From: Clostridia bacterium
GTDB taxonomy: Bacteria; Bacillota; Clostridia; Oscillospirales; CAG-272
Length of the DNA: 7,187 bases
Assembly: GCA_017631215.1 (NCBI GenBank)
Contig: JAGBTR010000319.1
Location: 1 to 7,187, forward strand
Reading direction: 5' to 3'
The translations under genes and the position numbers were made by a program. Shown here piece after piece: positions 1-6,022 of this stretch (positions within the stretch are counted from its first letter, which is position 1; each line of letters opens with the position of its first letter). The notes below the pieces were generated by a model. That model made no database searches. It was not told the origin of the DNA and was given only the letters and a program-made list of their open reading frames with translations.

Positions 1-2622
1 ATACTTGATACCTTGCCCTCGCCCGAGGCAGCATCTGAATCGGACAACGAGCCGACGACGCCCGCAGAGGACGTGATCGGCACGGTTGCGTATGATGCGT
101 TTGAGGACGAGCCGACGGAGGACGACGAGGACAGCTTCGAATACAGCCTTGCGGACGGCGAACAGGATGCCATTCCCGAGGAGAGCACCGTTGCGATGGA
201 GGACACCGCGACGGATGCGACCGAGCCGACGCCTGCGTCGGTGGAAAAGGATGTCACATACGGTGGCGACGGGGACGAAGCCGCCGAGCAGAGCGTGGAG
301 GAGGACGACCTTGCCACGCAGACGAGCGTCGAGGCAGACGAGACTGCCACGATGCCTGAGCCCCCTGCTGTCGAGCAGGAGGAAGCCCAAGAGACGGACG
401 AGCCCGCCCCTCTGGTGCTTGAAAAGGGCGATATTCTGATCGATGCCGAGGACGAGCTGCCGCCGACGTCGCCCAAGCCGACCGAGGAGCTCCCGCCCCG
501 TGTGGAGGAGCCGACCGATGAGCCCGAGCTTACGGCAGAGGCACGGCAACAGCTCTCTGCCCCCGTGCCGCCCCAGCCCCTTACCGAGGAGCCGCCGCGT
601 CCCAAGCAGTCTCCGCTGGACGCACTCACGGCACAGCGGCAGGGCAACGTGCGTCCCCTGGGAGGAGGCAATTCTCCCTTTGCAAGCCGCACGCCCAAGG
701 AGCGCACGCTGACCGACGACGACGTCGAGCTGCTTCTGGATCTTGGTTATGATAACCACCTGACCCAAAAGGTGGGCGCACAGCGGATCGAAACGGTGCG
801 GTATCGCCGTCAGGATGACGAAAAGGCGCGCCGCAAGCTGCGCAACATTTACGGCTGTGCGGGTGAGGAATACAGTAGCCACGCGCAGGACAAAACCATC
901 CGTGCAACCTACCGCGCCCATCAGAAGGGAGCGACGGCGCGGCTGGTGCTGAGTGTGATTCTGACCGTGCTCGCCTTCCTTTCAGACCTGTTCCCGCTTG
1001 TGCGTGACAGCCTGCCCGCCGAGCCGCTGGCCTTTGTGCCCACCACGGGCGCCTATGGACTGATCGGTCTGTTGCTGCTTTTTTTGGCGACACTGGTGAG
1101 CTGGCCGTATCTGCAAAGAGGCGTGTCCGCGCTGATGCATTTTTCACCGGTGCCTGCTTCGATCCCGTTTTTGTTGCTGTTGATCGGGCTGATGTATCAG
1201 GTGCTTGGACTGTTTGACGAGGAGGTCGGCGTGCTGTTGACCTTCCCGACCGTGATGCTGCTGCTTCTGCTTGCTGTCGGTGAACGGATGAACGTGCGCC
1301 GTGAGCGCTTGACGTTTGACGTGGTCGCGGCACATTCGCGTAAGATTGTGATGGTGGCAATGCCGCCGCGCAAAAAGAAGGTGGTGCGTGAGGGACACAT
1401 CGTCAAGATCATCGACGACGATGCCGGTCGCCGTAGCTGGCGCGTACGCCCGACGGATCAGGTGGCAGGCTATTTCCGCCGCAATGCACAGCGCACGCCG
1501 CGCTACCGCACGGTGTCGGTGCTGTTGCTGATCGCCGTTGCCGCGGCGCTTGTGGTCTCGGTGCTGACGCTGATCGTGATCGGACAGCTCCGCGCGTCGA
1601 TCACGGCATTCTTGCTGACGTTGCAGATGTCTCTGCCGACCGCAACCCTTCTTTCCTACGCATATCCCGGCTTGATCGCCGCACGTAAGCTGGCCAAGGA
1701 GGGCAGTGCCATCATCGGCCAGAGCGCGGTGGACGAGTATGCGGGCGAGAAGACGCTGCTCTTTGATGATACCGAAATGTTCCGCTCCAAGAGCTCGACC
1801 GAGATCACCATCAAGGGGAGCGGTGATACCAAAAAATATATCCGCTACGCCAAGCGTCTCTTCCGTACGTTGGGCGGTACGCTTCGCGGTGTGTCCACCT
1901 CCGATCTCTCCGAGGAGACGTGGGAGGAGCGCGTTGAGATCTTGAAGATCCACGAGCAGGGCGTCGAGGCACGCATTGACGGCAAGGTGAATATCCTTGC
2001 GGGTACGTCCGCGTTTATGGTGGCGCAGGGAATCCGTGTGCCCGGTGAGAGCGCAGAGCTGCTCGTGCGCCGCAACGTGGAGAGCTGTATTTTGTATCTG
2101 GCCTTTGACGGTAAGCTCCGCCTTGGCTATGAGATCGACTACCGCATCTCGGGGCGCTTTGAGCAAATGGTGACCGAGCTGGCACAGGCGGGGACGTCTG
2201 TGGCGGTGGAGAGCTGTGACCCCAACCTGCACGAGGACTTTTTGACGCGTAGCCGCCGCGTGGGAAGCATTCCCATCTCGGTGGTCAAGCCCGTGCGCTT
2301 TGAGCGACAGACCGACTCGTTGCTTTGCGACAGCGGTATCGTTGCAACCCGCTCGGCGCGCGATGCCGCCCGTGCGACCTTTACGTGCGACCGCCTGATG
2401 GAGAACGATGCGAGACTTGCGCGCTTCCATCATGTGACGACCGTCCTCGGCGCCGTGGTGGCGCTGGCGCTGTCGCTCTTTGGGCTGGTCAGTATGACGG
2501 CGGGCTTTATTGCGGCACTGCTGCAGCTGCTTTGGTGCTTGCCCGCACTGCTGCTATCGCACAGATATTTGAACAACGATGAGGATTTGGAGAACGAACA
2601 TGCGAACAGAAACAGAGAATAA
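1..2622 (+). CDS. Degenerate P1B-type ATPase-like membrane protein with acidic N-terminal region (5' partial)
   Basis: The reading frame is open at the left edge, so the true start lies upstream; a TTG at 13 is only a candidate. Residues below count from that TTG. Residues 1 to about 215 are low-complexity, rich in Asp, Glu and Pro. About 231-305 is a charged region. Predicted membrane segments lie near 309-331, 346-367, 381-401, 405-424, 501-524, 528-556, 808-830 and 833-855. This 4+2+2 layout is that of P1B metal-transporting ATPases. The sixth segment carries Ser-Leu-Pro at 540-542 where the family has Cys-Pro-Cys, followed by a segment like the family's link to the phosphorylation site. 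There FDDTEM (D585, D586, T587) replaces the usual DKTGT. I see no TGE in the short actuator-like loop (about 425-499), and no TGD or GDGxND motif near the C terminus. It is probably not an active pump; a regulatory or scaffold role is inference. Its stop lies inside the next gene. Fold assignment is moderately sure; function is unknown. Confidence 0.8.
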   Translation: MLDTLPSPEAASESDNEPTTPAEDVIGTVAYDAFEDEPTEDDEDSFEYSLADGEQDAIPEESTVAMEDTATDATEPTPASVEKDVTYGGDGDEAAEQSVEEDDLATQTSVEADETATMPEPPAVEQEEAQETDEPAPLVLEKGDILIDAEDELPPTSPKPTEELPPRVEEPTDEPELTAEARQQLSAPVPPQPLTEEPPRPKQSPLDALTAQRQGNVRPLGGGNSPFASRTPKERTLTDDDVELLLDLGYDNHLTQKVGAQRIETVRYRRQDDEKARRKLRNIYGCAGEEYSSHAQDKTIRATYRAHQKGATARLVLSVILTVLAFLSDLFPLVRDSLPAEPLAFVPTTGAYGLIGLLLLFLATLVSWPYLQRGVSALMHFSPVPASIPFLLLLIGLMYQVLGLFDEEVGVLLTFPTVMLLLLLAVGERMNVRRERLTFDVVAAHSRKIVMVAMPPRKKKVVREGHIVKIIDDDAGRRSWRVRPTDQVAGYFRRNAQRTPRYRTVSVLLLIAVAAALVVSVLTLIVIGQLRASITAFLLTLQMSLPTATLLSYAYPGLIAARKLAKEGSAIIGQSAVDEYAGEKTLLFDDTEMFRSKSSTEITIKGSGDTKKYIRYAKRLFRTLGGTLRGVSTSDLSEETWEERVEILKIHEQGVEARIDGKVNILAGTSAFMVAQGIRVPGESAELLVRRNVESCILYLAFDGKLRLGYEIDYRISGRFEQMVTELAQAGTSVAVESCDPNLHEDFLTRSRRVGSIPISVVKPVRFERQTDSLLCDSGIVATRSARDAARATFTCDRLMENDARLARFHHVTTVLGAVVALALSLFGLVSMTAGFIAALLQLLWCLPALLLSHRYLNNDEDLENEHANRNRE
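2589..2592 (+). promoter_or_regulatory. Ribosome binding site selecting the 2600 start of the radical SAM gene
   Basis: GGAG lies 7 bases before the ATG at 2600. An in-frame ATG at 2579 would add seven residues (MRIWRTN), but it lies upstream of this site and has no comparable purine-rich site of its own. The 2600 start is therefore preferred. The site lies inside the 3' end of the preceding gene, which fits translational coupling. Confidence 0.65.
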
Positions 2623-4483
2623 ATCGACCGCACTCGGCTCGACACTGCTCAAATCGGTGTCCAAGCCGGGACGATATGCGGGTGGAGAATATGGGCAGAC
2701 GCTCAAGGACAAGACCGCCGTCAAGGCGCGCTTTGCCTTCGCGTTTCCCGACAGCTATGAGATCGGTATGTCCAACCTCGGTATGCGTATTCTGTACGGT
2801 GCGCTCAACCGCGAGGACGATATCTGGTGCGAGCGCGTCTTCACCCCGTGGGAGGATATGCAGGACAAAATGCGCGCGCACGACCTGCCGCTGTGCGCAC
2901 TCGAGAGCGGAGATCCGATCGGGGAATTCGACTTTCTCGGCTTTACGCTCCAGTATGAGATGTGCTATACCAACGTGCTCAATATGCTCGCGCTTTCGCA
3001 CATCCCGCTTCGCGCCGAGGCGAGAGGCGAGAACGACCCCATCGTGATCGGTGGCGGTCCCTGCGCCTATAATCCCGAGCCCGTTGCCCCCTTCTTCGAC
3101 CTCTTTAACATCGGAGAGGGCGAGGAGATGCTGCCCGAGATCGTTCGTCTGTATATCAAGATGAAGGACGAGGGCAGATACACGCGTGCGGACTTTCTGC
3201 ACGAGGCGGCGGCGACGATATCGGGCGTGTACGTCCCCTCGCTCTATGAGGTGACCTACAACGAGGACGGTACCGTCAAGGCGTATACGCCGCTCTATGA
3301 CGATATCCCGAAGACGGTGCAGAAGCGCATCGTGAAGGATCTTGACAAGGCGTATTTCCCCGACGAGGTCGTGATGCCCTACATCGAAACGGTGCAGGAC
3401 CGCATCACCGTCGAGGTCGGTCGCGGCTGTATCCGCGGCTGTCGCTTCTGCCAGGCGGGTATGGTCTACCGCCCCGTAAGAGAGAAAACGCCCGCGGTCA
3501 TCGACTGTCAGGCGCGTGCGCTGTTCGACCGTACGGGCTATGAGGAGATGTCGCTGTCGTCGCTGTCCATCAGCGACTATACCCGCGTGGACGAGCTGAC
3601 GGATATGCTGCTGTCGTGGACGAACGACCATATGGTCAGCCTTTCGCTGCCCTCGCTGCGCGCCGATTCGTTCACGCGCGAACTGATGGAAAAGGTCAGC
3701 TCCATCCGCAACTCGACCATCACCTTCGCCCCCGAGGCAGGCTCGCAGCGACTTCGTGACGTCATCAATAAGAACCTTTACGAGGAGGATCTGATGCGCG
3801 CTGTGAACGTGGCGTTCGAGGCGGGCAAGAATCAGGTCAAGCTCTACTTTATGCAGGGTCACCCGACCGAGACGGACGAGGATCTTGCCGAGATCCCTGC
3901 GCTTGCGCACCGTGTGGTCAGCGCATATTATCAGAACCCCAACCGCGGCAAGGGCGGCCGTCCGCCGCAGGTGACCATCAGCGTCTCGCCCTTCATCCCC
4001 AAGCCCTTCACGCCCTTCCAGTGGGAGGCGCAGGATAGCCTTGAGGAGATGCGCCGCAAGCAGGCGTACGTGGGCGAGTGCGTGACCGACCGCAAGGTCA
4101 AGTACAACCACCACGACGCCGAGACGTGTCGCATCGAGGCCGTGCTGGCGCGCGGTGACCGACGCCTTGCCGACGCGCTCGAGCTGGGCTGTCGCGAGGG
4201 CTTCAAGTTCGACGCATGGAGCGAATACTTCAACTACGAAAAATGGATGTCCGTCTTTGAGCGTACGGGCATCGATCCCGCCTTTTACGCCAACCGTGCG
4301 TGGGGGCTCGACGAGGTACTGCCGTGGGATATCATCGATTGCGGCGTGACCAAGGCGTTTCTCAAGCGCGAGCGCGCCAAGGCCTACGAGGCCGCGACGA
4401 CCCCCAACTGCCGCGAGGGCTGCAGCGGTTGCGGTGCCAATAAGCTGGGAGGTGAGCGAGCATGCTGTCCAAAGACAAAATGA
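2600..4483 (+). CDS. B12-binding-domain-type radical SAM protein (TIGR03960-like)
   Basis: This 627-residue protein resembles the TIGR03960 radical SAM family, whose members pair an N-terminal cobalamin-binding-like Rossmann domain with a radical SAM barrel. The N-terminal domain shows PDSYEIGMSNLG (D51 to G56 and beyond) and GGGPCAYNPEP (151-161), followed by IGEGEE. The Asp-x-His-x-x-Gly cobalamin ligand motif is not visible; Asp-Ser-Tyr-Glu-Ile-Gly stands there instead. The radical SAM motif CX3CX2C is intact at C277, C281 and C284, so a [4Fe-4S] cluster that cleaves S-adenosylmethionine is expected. The protein ends with a second cysteine group: C604, C608, C611, then C622 and C623. It acts in the cytosol; the reaction is not known to me. 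It overlaps the upstream gene by 23 bases and the downstream DUF2344 gene by 22 bases, which implies coupled expression. Family assignment is sure; substrate is unknown. Confidence 0.93.
   Translation: MRTETENKSTALGSTLLKSVSKPGRYAGGEYGQTLKDKTAVKARFAFAFPDSYEIGMSNLGMRILYGALNREDDIWCERVFTPWEDMQDKMRAHDLPLCALESGDPIGEFDFLGFTLQYEMCYTNVLNMLALSHIPLRAEARGENDPIVIGGGPCAYNPEPVAPFFDLFNIGEGEEMLPEIVRLYIKMKDEGRYTRADFLHEAAATISGVYVPSLYEVTYNEDGTVKAYTPLYDDIPKTVQKRIVKDLDKAYFPDEVVMPYIETVQDRITVEVGRGCIRGCRFCQAGMVYRPVREKTPAVIDCQARALFDRTGYEEMSLSSLSISDYTRVDELTDMLLSWTNDHMVSLSLPSLRADSFTRELMEKVSSIRNSTITFAPEAGSQRLRDVINKNLYEEDLMRAVNVAFEAGKNQVKLYFMQGHPTETDEDLAEIPALAHRVVSAYYQNPNRGKGGRPPQVTISVSPFIPKPFTPFQWEAQDSLEEMRRKQAYVGECVTDRKVKYNHHDAETCRIEAVLARGDRRLADALELGCREGFKFDAWSEYFNYEKWMSVFERTGIDPAFYANRAWGLDEVLPWDIIDCGVTKAFLKRERAKAYEAATTPNCREGCSGCGANKLGGERACCPKTK
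4448..4453 (+). promoter_or_regulatory. Ribosome binding site selecting the 4462 start of the DUF2344 gene
   Basis: GGAGGT lies 8 bases before the ATG at 4462, an almost perfect Shine-Dalgarno match. A second in-frame ATG at 4480 would give a typical ATGA overlap with the upstream stop, but only A-rich sequence without a GGAG core precedes it. The 4462 start is preferred. Confidence 0.8.
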
Positions 4484-5181
4484 GCTACCCGAAGCTGACC
4501 GAGCCGCGTACGGTGCGCGTCAAATTCCGCAAGGTGGGCAATTTGCAGTACATCTCGCATCTCGACCTGCAACGCACGATCAGCCGTGTGCTGGTGCGGG
4601 CAGGCATCCCGATGTGGTATACGCAGGGCTTCAACCCGCACGCCAAGATCGTGTTTGGCCTTCCGCTCAGCGTGGGCGCCGAGAGCGAGTGCGAGTATCT
4701 CGACCTTCGCATCGACAGAGATATGTCCTGCGAGGAGATCAAGCAGCGGCTCAACAGCGTGCTGACGGACGAGCTGTGCGTGTTGGATGCTTACGTCGCG
4801 CCCAAGACGGTCTTTGCCGATATCGTGTGGGCGGAATATGATATCCGCATCCGCGCCGAAGGGCTGACCGAGGCACTGGCGGACGAGATGCAGACCTATC
4901 TGACCACCTCGCCGCTGATGATGGATAAAAAGTCCAAGTCGGGCATCCGTCAGGTGGATATCACCACGCTGACGCGCTCGCTTCGCGCGACGGTTGTGGA
5001 CGGCGAGCTTCGCATCGCCGCCGTGCTGTGCGTGTCGGGCGCGGACTATCTCAACCCCGAATATCTCATCCGCGCGCTGCGCGAGAGGTTCGGCATTATG
5101 CCCGAGGACGACGTCGTGTCCGAGTATTCCATCCTGCGCACCCGCGTGTACCTCGCGGACGGCGAGACGGAATTCAACTAA
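4462..5181 (+). CDS. Radical SAM-associated DUF2344 protein (TIGR03936-like)
   Basis: This 239-residue soluble protein matches the DUF2344/TIGR03936 family. Diagnostic stretches near the N terminus are RVKFRKVGNLQYISHLDLQR and, soon after, GFNPHAKIVFGLPLSVGAES. A conserved-looking C-terminal part contains DYLNPEYLI. The family is found next to, or fused with, TIGR03960 radical SAM proteins, and that neighbour is present here, ending 22 bases into this gene. The family has no established biochemical role that I know of. A role as partner or substrate-handling subunit of the radical SAM enzyme is inference from the pairing. In many Firmicutes this pair is followed by ribonuclease G and the rplU-rpmA ribosomal genes; here the operon ends with a hairpin instead. 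The start is fixed by the strong site at 4448-4453. Family assignment is sure; function is open. Confidence 0.93.
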   Translation: MLSKDKMSYPKLTEPRTVRVKFRKVGNLQYISHLDLQRTISRVLVRAGIPMWYTQGFNPHAKIVFGLPLSVGAESECEYLDLRIDRDMSCEEIKQRLNSVLTDELCVLDAYVAPKTVFADIVWAEYDIRIRAEGLTEALADEMQTYLTTSPLMMDKKSKSGIRQVDITTLTRSLRATVVDGELRIAAVLCVSGADYLNPEYLIRALRERFGIMPEDDVVSEYSILRTRVYLADGETEFN

Positions 5182-5188
5182 AAAACGA

Positions 5189-5218
5189 GGGGGACCCTTT
5201 TCAAGAAGGTGTCCCCTT
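5189..5218 (+). terminator. Probable hairpin terminator at the end of the three-gene operon
   Basis: GGGGAC at 5190-5195 pairs with GTCCCC at 5211-5216. An inner CCTT/AAGG extension (5196-5199 with 5206-5209) closes a six-base loop, leaving one bulged T. It starts 8 bases after the stop of the DUF2344 gene. The plus-strand tail (CTTGTCTT) is only moderately T-rich. An A6 run at 5180-5185 would give a T-run on the minus strand, so the hairpin may work both ways. Confidence 0.6.
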
Positions 5219-5240
5219 GTCTTATGCTCAAGTGCTTTGA

Positions 5241-5283
5241 TAAAAAAGATACCCCGCCGTTGGATCTGCAAAACGGCGGGGTA
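5241..5283 (-). terminator. Rho-independent terminator of the ECF S component gene
   Basis: A perfect 12-bp inverted repeat, TACCCCGCCGTT at 5250-5261 and its complement at 5272-5283, encloses a 10-base loop. Read on the minus strand the stem is followed by TCTTTTTTA (5249-5241). It begins 8 bases past the stop codon of the minus-strand gene. A GC-rich stem plus T-tract makes this a textbook intrinsic terminator for that gene. The plus-strand side has no T-run. Confidence 0.92.
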
Positions 5284-5291
5284 CTTACGTA

Positions 5292-5822
5292 TTACGTTTT
5301 CATTTGCAGCAGAATGCGCTTCAGCGGGCAGAACAGCACCGTCGCCACGACGATACCGAACAGCGCCTGCATCGTATCGGGCAGAATGCTGACGGCCGCT
5401 GACCAGCCGTTGCCCCAAATGACGGCGTTGAGCAAAAAGTAACCGCCGACCATAAAGATCTCGCCCGCCACACCGCTGATCAGGCAGGGGATGAGCGTGC
5501 GCTTGAGCGTCAGCTCACCGCGCCAGAGTGCGCGGAGAAGAAGACCTGCCACGAAGGGAACGATCGCCTTGATGATGAAGGAGGGCAGGGCATAGGCGGC
5601 GTAACCGCTGAGCAGATCGGCGAGCATAGTGCCGATGGCGGATGCGGCGATGCCCCAAGGGAGAGGCAGTAGCCAAGCCGCGAGCAGGCACAGCGCATCG
5701 CCCGGGTGGACGTAGCCACCGCTGGCGGGGTTGGGGATCTGCACGAAGCAGGTGGATATGTAGATCAGCGCGGCGAACATCGCCGATGTGACCAAGTGAC
5801 GCAAATAACGGCGGGATTGCAT
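5292..5822 (-). CDS. ECF transporter S component (PF07155-like), substrate unknown
   Basis: This 176-residue hydrophobic protein has about five or six membrane segments. It resembles substrate-binding (S) components of energy-coupling factor vitamin transporters in the PF07155 group. Supporting motifs in order are GGYVHPGDA (35-43), LADLLSGY (67-74), PSFIIK (80-85), GEIFMVGGYFLLNA (120-133) and PDTMQ (148-152). S components bind a vitamin or metal chelate in the membrane and need a shared ATPase and T subunit module, which is not in this window. It is therefore probably a group II system that borrows the module from elsewhere (inference). The PF07155 name mentions riboflavin, but substrate cannot be read from sequence here. 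The start at 5822 is chosen because the ribosome binding site lies 8 bases from it; the ATG at 5828 is only 2 bases from it. It is a single-gene unit with its own promoter and terminator. Confidence 0.85.
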   Translation of the reverse strand: MQSRRYLRHLVTSAMFAALIYISTCFVQIPNPASGGYVHPGDALCLLAAWLLPLPWGIAASAIGTMLADLLSGYAAYALPSFIIKAIVPFVAGLLLRALWRGELTLKRTLIPCLISGVAGEIFMVGGYFLLNAVIWGNGWSAAVSILPDTMQALFGIVVATVLFCPLKRILLQMKT

Positions 5823-5830
5823 AAGCATAT

Positions 5831-5836
5831 CTCCTC
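5831..5836 (-). promoter_or_regulatory. Ribosome binding site selecting the 5822 start of the ECF S component gene
   Basis: On the minus strand GAGGAG is followed by AT, then ATG (5828), CTT, ATG (5822). Spacing to the first ATG is 2 bases, too short for efficient use. Spacing to the second is 8 bases, near the optimum. The second start is preferred. Confidence 0.75.
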
Positions 5837-5857
5837 TTTTTTTCGGTGTTAGGTTAT

Positions 5858-5886
5858 ATTATAAACGCCTTTTCTGTTGTTTTCAA
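5858..5886 (-). promoter_or_regulatory. Sigma-A type promoter of the ECF S component gene
   Basis: On the minus strand TTGAAA (5886-5881) and TATAAT (5863-5858) are separated by exactly 17 bases. The -10 box is a perfect consensus and the -35 differs at one base. Transcription would start near 5851, leaving a leader of about 30 bases that holds little beyond the ribosome binding site. Confidence 0.88.
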
Positions 5887-5953
5887 GTGCTTTTTGTGAA
5901 AAAATAACGAACACGCTTGAATCGTCGTTTTTACCAAAAATCGATCATATATC

Positions 5954-5982
5954 TTGACAGGTATGCAAAAATCTGATAAACT
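5954..5982 (+). promoter_or_regulatory. Sigma-A type promoter of the secreted tandem-module protein gene
   Basis: TTGACA (5954-5959), a perfect -35 box, and TAAACT (5977-5982) are separated by 17 bases. The expected start of transcription is near 5989, giving a leader of about 35 bases before the ATG at 6023. It diverges from the promoter at 5858-5886, with about 67 bases between the two -35 boxes where regulators could bind. Confidence 0.82.
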
Positions 5983-6010
5983 ATATCTGTATATCCTATT
6001 ACAATACAAC

Positions 6011-6016
6011 GAGGTG
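6011..6016 (+). promoter_or_regulatory. Ribosome binding site of the secreted protein gene
   Basis: GAGGTG lies 6 bases before the ATG at 6023. An ATG at 6018 in another frame is closed by a stop after two codons and is not a rival start. Confidence 0.8.
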
Positions 6017-6022
6017 AATGAA

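Noticed and set aside
86..712. Plus-strand frames encoding Arg-rich proteins within the acidic region
   Set aside because: They are shifted readings of the Asp/Glu/Pro codons (GAC, GAG, CCG), which give Arg/Thr/Pro-rich shadows.
1144..2433. Minus-strand open frame of 429 codons over the membrane protein gene
   Set aside because: It is antisense to a gene with clear membrane segments, and has a His/Arg/Gln-rich composition without motifs or a credible ribosome binding site.
2507..4114. Long minus-strand open frame (535 codons) over the radical SAM gene
   Set aside because: It lies opposite a clearly conserved gene. Its protein is rich in His, Arg and Leu with no recognisable motif, as expected of an antisense shadow in GC-rich coding DNA.
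4384..5418. Minus-strand open frame of 344 codons
   Set aside because: It crosses the DUF2344 gene, both terminator hairpins and the end of the ECF gene, which is incompatible with a real gene here.
5823..5857. Riboswitch upstream of the ECF S component gene
   Set aside because: Vitamin transporter genes often have one, but the consensus promoter leaves only about 30 bases of leader, too short for a known aptamer.
5882..5921. Inverted repeat TTCAAG (5882-5887) and CTTGAA (5916-5921) as an operator
   Set aside because: The arms are only 6 bases and 28 bases apart in AT-rich DNA, so chance is likely; kept only as a weak possibility.
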